Below are positions 30,534-37,071 of a stretch of DNA of 37,071 bases, in pieces. The notes below the pieces were generated by a model. The model worked only from the letters and a program-made list of their open reading frames with translations, had not been told where the DNA came from and searched no databases. Source of the DNA: a virus. The stretch covers positions 1 to 37,071 of the IMG/VR virus record IMGVR_UViG_3300032287_003051. One strand, written 5' to 3'. Position 1 is the stretch's first letter; every line of letters starts with the position of its first letter. Both the position numbers and the translations under genes were made by a program.

Positions 30534-32800
30534 CACCAGCCCCCGCCCCAGGGGTGCTGCTGGACGCCTCCGCCATCGCAGAACACCTGCGCCTGCTCGG
30601 CAAGGATCCCGCCGCAACCCGTTTCCGCGCCTTCGCCCACAAGGACAACCCCCACAAGGTCGACATCGGCGCCCGCAAGCGCCAAGGCCTCGACATCGCC
30701 ATCCTCACGCGCTGGCAGCGCGAGGGCCGCGGCATCTACATCGTCATCAACGACGGTGGCGACTCGAAAGGATCCATCACCGCCTGCCGCGCGTTCTGGG
30801 TCGAGTGGGACGACCGGCCCACCGCCTGGCAGCTCAACGCATGGAAGGAGCTTGGCCTGCCTGAGCCCACCTTCATCGTCGCCACCGGCGGCCGCTCCCT
30901 CCACCTGTACTGGGTGCTCGCCGAACCGATCGCCCCAGACATCTGGGCGCCGGTGCAGGCCGCCCTGCTGGCCCACGCTGGTGCTGATCAGTCCGTGAAG
31001 GATCCCAGCAGGGTGCTGCGCCTGGCCGGATCCGCCTACATCGGCCCCGACAGCCTCCCGCAGGAGCGCGTCGCCATCGTTCGCTCCGCTGGTGCCACCT
31101 ACACCGTCGACACCATCGCCGCGGCCCTCGCTGCTGCGACTGCGGAGCCTGAGCTCCCACCGGCACCATCACCACGCCAGGGCATCCCCCTCGACGACGG
31201 GCCCACCGCCGGCTTCACGCCCCACGACCTCGCCGAGATCCGCCAGGCCCTGGGCCACATCCCACCACGCACCCCCGGCTCCTACGAGTTCCACCGCAAC
31301 GTGCTCTGGGGCCTGGTCGCTGCCGTGCAGGAGGTGGGCGGCACCATCGAGCAGGCCATCAACCTGATGGAGGCCCACAGCCCGTCTGCCTCCAACGGCT
31401 GGGACGTGGAGCAGGTGGCCCGATCAGGTAACGGCAGCGTCACCGCCGGCACGTTCTGGCACCATGCCCGGGCCCACGGTTTCAAGGGCACGCGCGCCAG
31501 CACCACACCCCCCAGCAGCAGCTCCGCCGGCGACGACGACGCTCAACCCGAGGCCGACCCCGAACGACCCAGCCGGCCACCGTCCGAGATCATCGCCGAG
31601 CTGTTCGAGACCCTCCTCGACCTCCAGACAGCCACCGGCGACACCTGGGCCAAGGAGCACGCCATCCGCGCCGAGCTCTGGCGCCTCGGCGTGCCCGCCT
31701 CTGCCATCGATGAGCGCCTGTACTACGCCCTCGCCAAACGCTGGGACCTGCCCCTTCAGGCCTCTCACGACGGTGGCCGCCGCGGCCGATCCATCGCCGA
31801 TCCCCTCGACTCCCAAGCCGTCGACCTGATCCCCGGCTTCCTGCTCTGGCAGCGCGATCACGTGCTGTTTGGAGCCGGTGGATCGGGAAAGACCATGGCC
31901 GCGGCATCCCTTGCCGTCTGCTGTATCAAGGGGCTCCCATTCCTCGACCAGGAAATCCCGCCATCCACCACCGGCAAGGTCCTATGGATCGGCACCGACG
32001 GCGGCGAGGGCGCCCGCGCCATGGTCCGCGAATACCTCGAGGATCTCGGCGTCGCCGATGACCCCGAGGTGGTCGCTGGCCTCAACATCTGGACCGCTGA
32101 GGCGTCCCAGGGAATCTCCTCCTGGGCCGCCACGCCCTCAGGACTGCAGGAGCTGAAGGACGAGCTGGAAACCGGCGGCTACGCCTTGGTGGTGATCGAC
32201 AGCCTCAAGGCCGTGCTGGAGCTCGCCGGCATCAACTTCTCCATCGGCCCCGTCGGCACGCTCATGCGCCTGCTGCAGGCCCTGGTGGGGCGCCACTGCT
32301 CACTGCTCTGGCTGCACCACCCAGCCGGGGGCAAGTCCGCCGGCAAGGGCCTCGCCGCCGCCGCCGGCAGCCAGAACATCAACCAGATCCCCTCAGCCGT
32401 CCACCAGATCACCCGGCAGACGACGGACCGCGGGCCGCTCAACACCTGGGACGTGCACAAGCTCCGCGGCGCCCCGTCGCGGGAGTTCACCTACCGCCTC
32501 GCCGAAGACGGCTTCCAGGTGGTCGACGGGCAGGTGACGAAGAACGTCCGCGCCGCGCTGCTCGACTCCATCGCCCTGCGCGAGGAGCAGGGCATCACCA
32601 CCGCCACGTCCTACATCCACCAGGAGATGCCCCAGCAGAACGAGAGCACGGTGCGCAACAACCTGACCTGGCTGCGCAAGCGCGGGTTTATTCGGAAGAA
32701 CGGCCGCCAGTGGCTGCTGACCCATCAGGGCCGCAAGCTGCTGGGCTTCATGCACCAGGGCGTCGACCTCAACCACTGGCTCAAAGGCAACGACGCATGA
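30530..32800 (+). CDS. Primase-helicase (AEP primase plus RepA-like ATPase)
   Basis: Main replication protein, 756 residues. The N-terminal part (about 15-230) resembles archaeo-eukaryotic primases: FWVEWDDRPTAWQ with paired Asp residues, GRSLHLYWVL as the SxH motif, and DPSRVLRLAGSAY. A Pro/Asp-rich linker follows near 320-350. Residues about 430-680 form a RecA-fold ATPase with Walker A (GAGGSGKT, about 446-453), Walker B (LVVIDS, about 552) and a sensor-like LLWLHHPAGG. The C-terminal 70 residues look like a winged helix (QNESTVRNNLTWLRKRGFIRKNGRQW). An iteron-rich stretch follows directly. Confidence 0.85.
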   Translation: MTPAPAPGVLLDASAIAEHLRLLGKDPAATRFRAFAHKDNPHKVDIGARKRQGLDIAILTRWQREGRGIYIVINDGGDSKGSITACRAFWVEWDDRPTAWQLNAWKELGLPEPTFIVATGGRSLHLYWVLAEPIAPDIWAPVQAALLAHAGADQSVKDPSRVLRLAGSAYIGPDSLPQERVAIVRSAGATYTVDTIAAALAAATAEPELPPAPSPRQGIPLDDGPTAGFTPHDLAEIRQALGHIPPRTPGSYEFHRNVLWGLVAAVQEVGGTIEQAINLMEAHSPSASNGWDVEQVARSGNGSVTAGTFWHHARAHGFKGTRASTTPPSSSSAGDDDAQPEADPERPSRPPSEIIAELFETLLDLQTATGDTWAKEHAIRAELWRLGVPASAIDERLYYALAKRWDLPLQASHDGGRRGRSIADPLDSQAVDLIPGFLLWQRDHVLFGAGGSGKTMAAASLAVCCIKGLPFLDQEIPPSTTGKVLWIGTDGGEGARAMVREYLEDLGVADDPEVVAGLNIWTAEASQGISSWAATPSGLQELKDELETGGYALVVIDSLKAVLELAGINFSIGPVGTLMRLLQALVGRHCSLLWLHHPAGGKSAGKGLAAAAGSQNINQIPSAVHQITRQTTDRGPLNTWDVHKLRGAPSREFTYRLAEDGFQVVDGQVTKNVRAALLDSIALREEQGITTATSYIHQEMPQQNESTVRNNLTWLRKRGFIRKNGRQWLLTHQGRKLLGFMHQGVDLNHWLKGNDA

Positions 32801-33048
32801 CCGTCCCCCCGTACCTCTCTACCAAAAAAAGAAAGCGGGAATTTTTTCTTGTAAAGGCTTGCGCTGGAATGGATCTGCCGATTCTGAGAGCGGGAATTTC
32901 GCGGGAATTTCGCGGGAATCGGGAAACGGCAGGAATTCCCGCCCATGCCCAGATTCCTCACCAGCACCTGAAATCCCGCTGTTTTTCCCGCTGATTTCAG
33001 GGCTGTTTTCGTTGCGCTGGAACGGATCTCAGAGATTTTTTCCCGCGT
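32801..33048. other. Iteron-like non-coding region; replication origin candidate
   Basis: About 250 bases without a gene and AT-richer than the rest. Three tandem 11-base units GCGGGAATTTC, GCGGGAATTTC and GCGGGAATCGG fill 32890-32922. A fourth copy (GCGGGAATT) is at 32835-32843. Inverted copies lie at 32934-32942 (AATTCCCGC), 32970-32979 (GAAATCCCGC), 32982-32991 and 33035-33046. A second direct repeat, TTGCGCTGGAAyGGATCT, lies at 32859-32876 and 33012-33029. Position after the primase-helicase and the repeat plan match plasmid and phage origins. Confidence 0.6.
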
Positions 33049-33069
33049 TTGGCCAAATACACAGAGATA

Positions 33070-33079
33070 CCCCCCCCCC
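33070..33079 (+). repeat. Homopolymer run of 10 C
   Basis: Ten C lie five bases before ATG 33085. If TTG 33049 is the true start they are inside the coding region, and a slip would shift frame; if ATG is the start they lie in the leader. Confidence 0.8.
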
Positions 33080-33084
33080 GCCGG

Positions 33085-33792
33085 ATGCTCCGCTCCGCCC
33101 CCCACCGCTGGCTGGAACCCCTCGACGGCCTGACCCGCGACCCGTCCCACCGCTACCGGCTAGGCGCCCACGTGTTCCCTGCTTCCGTGACCGGGGTGCT
33201 CAGCATCCAGAAAGCCCCGATCGCCATGCAGCGGATCGAGGCAACCCGCGCCGACTGGGAACCGCGAGGCGTCAGCGTCCACCGGGCCCTGGAGCTCGCC
33301 GCCACGGTGCCCGGCTGGTGCCCTGATCACTGGCCCGCCTGCTGGCGCTGGAGCGAGTGGATCGAGCCCCTGCTGGCCCACCCCCTCTGGCGGGAGGTGT
33401 GGATCTGCGCCAGCGAGATGGGGCTCTACTCCCTCGACCTGAACCTGGCCGGCACCTTCGACGGCGCCTTCCTGGCGCCGGGCCCTGGCGGGCGGTGGCG
33501 CCGGATCCTGTTCGACCTCAAGACCCAGGGCCGCGCGGACAACAGCGCCTACGACACGCGCCCCCAGCTGGGCGGCTACCTGACCCTCGCCGCAGAGCAC
33601 GGCATCACCTTTGACGGTGCGGCCACCATCTGGAGCCGCCCAGGACGCACCCAGGTGGCCTCCCATGGCGTCGACGAGTGCCTGACGGCATGGAACGACG
33701 CTCTGGCCGCCTACAGGGCCGTGGAGCGCCGCCAGGAGCGTGCGCGTGCTGCTGGGTTCTGCGACTTCGCAGGGGATCCGTTCGCGTTGTAG
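33085..33792 (+). CDS. PD-(D/E)XK exonuclease (RecB/Cas4-like)
   Basis: A 235-residue nuclease. AGTFDGAFLAPG followed by RRILFDLKTQGR gives the Asp and Asp-x-Lys of the RecB-family active site (about residues 126 and 147); the following QLGGYLTLAAEHG helix is the usual partner. Such enzymes degrade dsDNA ends in phage recombination; no annealing protein is seen beside it unless the SSB-like gene plays that part. TTG 33049 would add 12 residues and span the C10 run. ATG 33085 is taken as the start although neither has a ribosome binding site. Confidence 0.75.
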   Translation: MLRSAPHRWLEPLDGLTRDPSHRYRLGAHVFPASVTGVLSIQKAPIAMQRIEATRADWEPRGVSVHRALELAATVPGWCPDHWPACWRWSEWIEPLLAHPLWREVWICASEMGLYSLDLNLAGTFDGAFLAPGPGGRWRRILFDLKTQGRADNSAYDTRPQLGGYLTLAAEHGITFDGAATIWSRPGRTQVASHGVDECLTAWNDALAAYRAVERRQERARAAGFCDFAGDPFAL

Positions 33793-33820
33793 ACAATCCG
33801 CCTACGCAGCCGTATTGTCT
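33790..33820 (+). promoter_or_regulatory. Promoter with overlapping inverted-repeat operator
   Basis: TAGACA (33790-33795) and TATTGT (33813-33818), 17 bases apart, make a good sigma70-type promoter. AGACAAT (33791-33797) and ATTGTCT (33814-33820) are a perfect inverted repeat covering both boxes, a likely operator. Transcription would start the operon 33842-37018. Confidence 0.6.
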
Positions 33821-33841
33821 GCCCGTTGCCACTTCCCTCTG

Positions 33842-33931
33842 ATGCGCCGCCTTCTCACCCACCCGGACGCCCCGGCCTGTTGGTTCTTCTTCGCCATCAC
33901 CGCCGCCATCGTTTCCCACGCCGGCCGCTGA
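33842..33931 (+). CDS. Very small membrane peptide
   Basis: A 29-residue frame with a basic start (RRLLTHPDAPA) and one membrane segment (CWFFFAITAAIVSHA). It lies between a good promoter and the next gene, four bases before it. Its size makes it uncertain; it could be a leader peptide or a membrane microprotein. Confidence 0.4.
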   Translation: MRRLLTHPDAPACWFFFAITAAIVSHAGR

Positions 33932-33935
33932 ACCC

Positions 33936-34298
33936 ATGACCGCAACCCCTACGACTCCGCAGACCGACAAGGCTCTGGATCTGCTGCTCGCTGAAATCGT
34001 CGCCGCATCCAACGCCCTGGAGCTGGCCGAAGCAAACAAGCGCCGCCTGCTTGATCAGCTCTCCACCTGGCGCGACATGGGCCGCGTCGACGACAAGTTG
34101 ACCACCGCCAGCGGCTACGCCCTCCAATGGAGCGCCGGCCGCCAGTCCTACGACTACCCCGCCGACGTGGTGGAGCTCGAGGCCCAGCTGCAGGCTGCCC
34201 GCGAAGCCGCCGTTGCCACGCGCCGCGCGACACCCAAGCCGGCCAAGCCGTTCTGGATCGTGCGCAAGCCCCGCAAGGCCCAGGAGGCGGAGGCATGA
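33936..34298 (+). CDS. Hypothetical protein
   Basis: A 120-residue helical protein (DKALDLLLAEIVAASNALELAEANKRRLLDQL) with a central beta hairpin (LTTASGYALQWSAGRQSYDYP), a second helix (DVVELEAQLQAAREAAVATRR) and a basic end (PFWIVRKPRKAQ). The helix-strand-helix plan resembles small phage recombination or DNA-binding accessory proteins, but no family is recognised. The stop overlaps the next ATG. Confidence 0.6.
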   Translation: MTATPTTPQTDKALDLLLAEIVAASNALELAEANKRRLLDQLSTWRDMGRVDDKLTTASGYALQWSAGRQSYDYPADVVELEAQLQAAREAAVATRRATPKPAKPFWIVRKPRKAQEAEA

Positions 34299-34951
34299 CC
34301 GCATCCACCGGCCAGCGCCACCGCTGGAGCGCCCCAGAGATTGAGCAGGCCCTCACCCTTGCCGGTGACGTGCCCTGGCCTCTCCTGCCCCTGCTCTACA
34401 ACCGCTGGGCCAATGCCCACGGCCACCCCCGCCGCACTGAGCCCGCCCTACGCCAGCGGGTCGAGGCCAACGGCGGCGGCCTCACCCCGACAGGAACCTG
34501 GCTCACCGCTGGCAGTGTCTCCACGATCCTGGGCCTGCACCCCAATACGGCCCGGGACTGGGCCTGCCGCTGGCCCGACATCCTGCAGCCCTACCAACCC
34601 CCGGGCCGGCCGGGATCAGGCCGCCGCGGGTTCGTCTACCTCAAGCGCGATCGAATCCGCGCGTTCGCACGGCAGCACCCCGAGCAGTTCGGCGGCATCG
34701 CCGCTGATCGCCTGATGCTGCTGCTGGAGCAGGAGCGCCTAGTGGCCGCGATCCTCGACCGCTACCCCCGCCGCCCCCTCCGGCCGGCCGAACAGACCAA
34801 ACCCGTTCGCTGCGTCGAAACCGGCGAGGTGTTCCCCTCCCGCATGGCCGCGGCCCGCGCCTGCCACATCACCAGCAGCAGCATCGGCGCCGTCGCCAAA
34901 GGCCGCGGCCACACAGCCGCTGGCTACCGCTGGGAGGAGGTGGCGGCATGA
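34295..34951 (+). CDS. DNA-binding protein with NUMOD1-like C-terminus
   Basis: A 218-residue protein. Residues about 70-125 contain a helix-turn-helix (WLTAGSVSTILGLHPNTARDWACRW) and FVYLKRDRIRAFARQHP. Residues about 168-218 (KPVRCVETGEVFPSRMAAARACHITSSSIGAVAKGRGHTAAGYRWEEV) resemble the NUMOD1/IENR repeat, a DNA-binding module of homing endonucleases, with its VxCxETGEVFxS start and GxGHTAAGYRW end. No nuclease domain is attached. ATG 34295 overlaps the preceding stop and is preferred over upstream starts inside the other gene. It may be a sequence-specific regulator. Confidence 0.65.
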   Translation: MTASTGQRHRWSAPEIEQALTLAGDVPWPLLPLLYNRWANAHGHPRRTEPALRQRVEANGGGLTPTGTWLTAGSVSTILGLHPNTARDWACRWPDILQPYQPPGRPGSGRRGFVYLKRDRIRAFARQHPEQFGGIAADRLMLLLEQERLVAAILDRYPRRPLRPAEQTKPVRCVETGEVFPSRMAAARACHITSSSIGAVAKGRGHTAAGYRWEEVAA

Positions 34952-35190
34952 CGCGTCTCCACGTCCAAGGCGTCTACATCGACCTGCGCTTGGCGTTCCA
35001 GCTGCCGGCCCACGTCTCGACCGCCAGCCTCATGGATCGCTGGGCCTGCTCGCAGCCCACCGTCTCCCGCCGCCTCCAGTCCTTGCAGCGCGCAGGCCTC
35101 GCCACCGTGAGGCGCAGCGGCCCTCGCGGCCACTACTGGATCGAGCCGGTGCGCTTCCCACAGCTGCGTGCGCTGGAGGCCGTGGCATGA
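34948..35190 (+). CDS. Winged-helix DNA-binding protein
   Basis: An 80-residue protein: LRLAFQLPAHVSTASLMDRWACSQPTVSRRLQSLQRAGLATVRRSG, then HYWIEPV. The helix-turn-helix (SLMDRWACSQPTVSRRLQSL) and following beta wing (GLATVRRSGPRGHYWI) are typical of MarR/DeoR-like domains. Coupled at both ends by ATGA overlaps. Probably regulates phage genes. Confidence 0.65.
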   Translation: MTRLHVQGVYIDLRLAFQLPAHVSTASLMDRWACSQPTVSRRLQSLQRAGLATVRRSGPRGHYWIEPVRFPQLRALEAVA

Positions 35191-35456
35191 CCCCTCTCGA
35201 CCTGTTCGACTACCTCCTGGAGCGCCGCTACGACGTCCCGGATGGTGTGCTCGTCGACTGCCTGGCCATCGCTCAGCTCAAGCCCCAGCCGAACCGGATT
35301 TACAGCTGGCAAACGCTGCTGAACCAGCTGCAGTGCTGCAACCAATCGCACCTGTCTAAGAAGCTCGGCAAACTTCGCAAAGCTGGCCTCGTCGACATCG
35401 AAGCCGGCGGTCCCGGCTGCCCGGGTTACGTGATCCGCCGAGTGGGGCCCGAGTGA
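35187..35456 (+). CDS. Winged-helix DNA-binding protein
   Basis: An 89-residue protein. After an N-terminal helix (PLDLFDYLLERRYDVPDGVLVDCLAIAQL) comes WQTLLNQLQCCNQSHLSKKLGKLRKAGLVDIEAGG, a winged-helix plan with the recognition helix NQSHLSKKLGKLRKAG. Similar in shape to its upstream neighbour but with little sequence identity. The stop overlaps the next GTG. Confidence 0.6.
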   Translation: MTPLDLFDYLLERRYDVPDGVLVDCLAIAQLKPQPNRIYSWQTLLNQLQCCNQSHLSKKLGKLRKAGLVDIEAGGPGCPGYVIRRVGPE

Positions 35457-35644
35457 CCGACCCCAACGACCTCGACTCCATGGCCTTCTACCTGCCCCCT
35501 CCTGACGTGCTCAAGGCCTCTGCGCCTCAGGAGCGCAAGACCACCGCCCAGCAGCTGATCGAGGCCTCCGAACGGTTCGTGAAGCCGAATGGCGACTTCG
35601 ACGCTCGCGCCTACCTCGACAGCCTCAACAACCCCCAGCCATGA
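35453..35644 (+). CDS. Small hypothetical protein
   Basis: A 63-residue protein starting with GTG 35453, overlapping the previous stop. Mostly polar, with LPPPDVLKASAPQERKTTAQQLIEASERFV and FDARAYLDSLN. No function recognised. Coupled to the next gene (ATGA). Confidence 0.55.
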   Translation: MTDPNDLDSMAFYLPPPDVLKASAPQERKTTAQQLIEASERFVKPNGDFDARAYLDSLNNPQP

Positions 35645-35931
35645 CCACTGCCACCCTCAACCCCGACAGCTGGGAGCGCCACGGCAAGCAGGCCTCCTAC
35701 ACCCTGCCATGGCTCGACACCACCGAGCCCCAGGCGACCGGCGAAGGTCTCACGCGCACAGCAGCACCCGCTGCGCGGCTGTTCCACATGCTGCTCCGCT
35801 TCGAGAACGCCAGGCCCATGCGCTGCACCATCCGCGCCCTCAACTGGAAACAGGCCGAGGCATTCGCCCGCAACCGCCACCCCGGCCTCGCCGGCCTCGA
35901 GCGGCTGCAGCAGACTGCCATCAAGCCCTAA
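35641..35931 (+). CDS. Small hypothetical protein
   Basis: A 96-residue protein with an N-terminal polar half (DSWERHGKQASYTLPWLDTTEPQ) and a mixed half (RLFHMLLRFENARPMRCTIRALNWKQAEAFARNRHPGLAGLERL). The pattern recalls small phage accessory proteins of early operons. No function recognised. Confidence 0.55.
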   Translation: MTTATLNPDSWERHGKQASYTLPWLDTTEPQATGEGLTRTAAPAARLFHMLLRFENARPMRCTIRALNWKQAEAFARNRHPGLAGLERLQQTAIKP

Positions 35932-35945
35932 GACTGCGGAGACCT

Positions 35946-36281
35946 ATGGCCAACCCGCAGAAGCGCAAGGGTGACAGTGCCGAGCGGGAGGTGGCCCAGC
36001 TGATCCATGACCTGCTGGGATTCCCCGCACGCCGGGCCCTGGGCGCCGGCCGCGCCGATGACGTCGGCGACATTCACGGCATCCCCGACACCGTGGTGCA
36101 GGTGGCCGCATGGGATGACGTGGCACGCGCCGCACGGGAAAAACCCCTGGGTGCTGAGGCCCAGCGCCTCAACGCCCTGGCCACCCATGCCGCCACCTTC
36201 GTGCGCTTCCGTGGTGGCGCCTACCGCGTCGTGCTCACCCCCGAGCAGTGGGCCACCTTGCTGCGCGAGGCCCTGCCATGA
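35946..36281 (+). CDS. Resolvase-like PD-(D/E)XK protein lacking ExK
   Basis: A 111-residue protein. KRKGDSAEREVAQLIHDLLGFPARRALGAGRADDVGDIHGIPDTVVQVAAW follows the small Holliday-junction resolvase/VRR-like nucleases of phages: the Glu in the first helix, the ADDVGDI acid motif, and then the strand that normally ends ExK or QxK. Here that strand reads VVQVAAW, with no Lys. The enzyme may be inactive or use another residue. Candidate later basic residues are in RAAREKPLG. ATG 35946 has GGAG five bases upstream. Confidence 0.6.
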   Translation: MANPQKRKGDSAEREVAQLIHDLLGFPARRALGAGRADDVGDIHGIPDTVVQVAAWDDVARAAREKPLGAEAQRLNALATHAATFVRFRGGAYRVVLTPEQWATLLREALP

Positions 36282-36436
36282 ATCAGCCCCTCTCCCGCTG
36301 GCTGGTAACGATTCGCCTCGACGAGTCCCGCACCATGGACGTGGGTCACCAAGCCCGCAGCGCCTGGGCCGCTGGCTGGCTTCATCGCCAGCTACACCCA
36401 CAGGACCGCATCATCGCTATTCGCAGAGGACGCTGA
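36278..36436 (+). CDS. Small hypothetical protein
   Basis: A 52-residue gene; ATG overlaps the preceding stop (ATGA). Product NQPLSRWLVTIRLDESRTMDVGHQARSAWAAG, then RQLHPQDRIIAIRRGR. No function recognised. Three bases separate it from the gpZ-like gene. Confidence 0.5.
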   Translation: MNQPLSRWLVTIRLDESRTMDVGHQARSAWAAGWLHRQLHPQDRIIAIRRGR

Positions 36437-36439
36437 GGC

Positions 36440-37018
36440 ATGGCAGGAACCGCAGTCAGCTTCGAGCTCACAGGCCTTGACGGCCTGCGCAGGATGCAGA
36501 CGTTTCTCGCACCTGATCTGCTGGAGAAGGCCAGCAGAGGTGGTATGGCCTACGCAGGGAAGGCAGCTGTCACCGCCGCAGCGAAGGAAATCCGCGCCCG
36601 CTACAACATCCCCAGCGCCCGGGTGAAGCAAGACATCGCCGGCCCGCGGATCAGCAACAACGGCCAGACCGCCACCCTGGTGTTCTCCCGCAAGCCGCCC
36701 TCTGCCCTCAGCTATGGCGGCAAGGACACCGGCAAGGGGCTGCGCATGAAGATCTCTCGCGGCGGTTCGTTGCAGCCTGTGACGCGCGGCTTCATCGCCA
36801 AGACCGGCAAGCTCGCTGGCCTCCCCTTCCGCCGCGTCAGCAGCCAGCCAGGATCGCGCCTTGCGTTCGTGTCAGGCCCCTCGATCGGCTCGCTGTTCCT
36901 TCGCCAAGGTGATCAAGCTCCCGCAATGCAAATGGCGGTGCAGGCACGCATCAACGAACAGTTTTTGAAAGGCTTCGACCGTGTGCTGGGCGCCGCCGCG
37001 CGTGGCTATGGCAAGTGA
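36440..37018 (+). CDS. Minor tail protein Z-like (gpZ family)
   Basis: A 192-residue protein. The segment KAAVTAAAKEIRARYNIPSARVKQDIAG matches the conserved REIRxxYNI motif of prophage minor tail protein Z, and the length equals lambda gpZ (192). LVFSRKPPSALSYGG and the C-terminal ARINEQFLKGFDRVLGAA are consistent. GpZ helps to finish the tail before head joining. In lambda Z lies between FII and U; here that place holds other genes and the Z-like gene is at the other side of the genome, just before the terminase in a closed circle. Confidence 0.75.
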   Translation: MAGTAVSFELTGLDGLRRMQTFLAPDLLEKASRGGMAYAGKAAVTAAAKEIRARYNIPSARVKQDIAGPRISNNGQTATLVFSRKPPSALSYGGKDTGKGLRMKISRGGSLQPVTRGFIAKTGKLAGLPFRRVSSQPGSRLAFVSGPSIGSLFLRQGDQAPAMQMAVQARINEQFLKGFDRVLGAAARGYGK

Positions 37019-37060
37019 TCGGCTCACAATTTGGGTCCTTCCCGTTATGTTGATGGTGCG

Positions 37061-37071
37061 AGTCCATGACG
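37061..37071. repeat. Terminal direct repeat, copy 2
   Basis: AGTCCATGACG, exact repeat of 1-11. Preceded by 42 bases without a convincing gene after the gpZ-like stop. Confidence 0.8.

Noticed and set aside
1-37071. tRNA or rRNA genes
   Set aside because: No cloverleaf with a T-loop GGTTCRA-type motif or rRNA segment was recognised; a tRNA scan would be needed to exclude one fully.
1-37071. att-flanked prophage with the terminal 11-bp repeat as att core
   Set aside because: The integrase lies in the middle, far from both ends; a serine integrase attP is expected near its gene, so a circular overlap or cohesive end explains the repeat better.

Overview
The window looks like the complete, or nearly complete, genome of a temperate siphovirus-type phage of about 37 kb. 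It is GC-rich and tightly packed, with most genes on the + strand and many stop/start overlaps (ATGA, GTGA, TGATG). The last 11 bases (37061-37071) repeat the first 11 (1-11), which fits a circular or terminally closed molecule. The host is inferred, with moderate to low confidence, to be a GC-rich picocyanobacterium (Cyanobium/Synechococcus type). The reasons are the base composition, the minimal TANNNT promoters without clear -35 boxes, and the style of the repressor and small hypothetical genes. No host gene, rRNA or tRNA is present to confirm it.

Layout. 1-141: a non-coding region with inverted repeats upstream of the terminase genes, a possible cos/packaging region. 142-8205: packaging and head genes in lambda-like order (small and GpA-type large terminase, a two-part protein with a gpW-like end, GpB-type portal, then a prohead protease fused to an HK97-type capsid protein, and head-tail joining genes). 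8273-11862: a block of accessory virion genes, including a protein made of about fourteen 20-residue repeats and a discoidin-like protein; the tail terminator lies among them. 11925-20605: tail tube, G/GT chaperones joined by a textbook -1 frameshift signal, tape measure, tail tip, and two paralogous minor tail genes. 20657-22606: lysis region with two small membrane proteins and a two-domain endolysin. 22600-23402: small genes, a strong terminator and a membrane-anchored helix-turn-helix protein on the - strand.

23557-26141 is the lysogeny region: a large serine integrase and a putative repressor gene flanked by CCTAAG-type operator palindromes and ending in a run of 18 G. 26245-28409 is an early operon with a putative SSB-like protein. 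28410-30033 is a - strand island of lower GC carrying a PD-(D/E)XK-like nuclease, a lipoprotein and two small genes. 30197-32800 leads to a primase-helicase. 32801-33048 is an iteron-like, AT-richer stretch that I propose as the replication origin. 33085-37018 holds a RecB/Cas4-like nuclease, several small winged-helix and hypothetical genes, a resolvase-like protein lacking its usual ExK motif, and a gpZ-like minor tail gene displaced to the end of the early operon.

How it works together (inference). The repressor would silence the early promoter at 26181-26209, whose -35 and -10 boxes contain the operator. On induction the early operon, primase-helicase, origin and nucleases replicate the genome. 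A shared 16-bp promoter element (identical at 2702 and 19745, with variants at 20612 and 23122) would drive late genes. Virion assembly follows a lambda-like plan with an HK97-type head, and the endolysin releases progeny.
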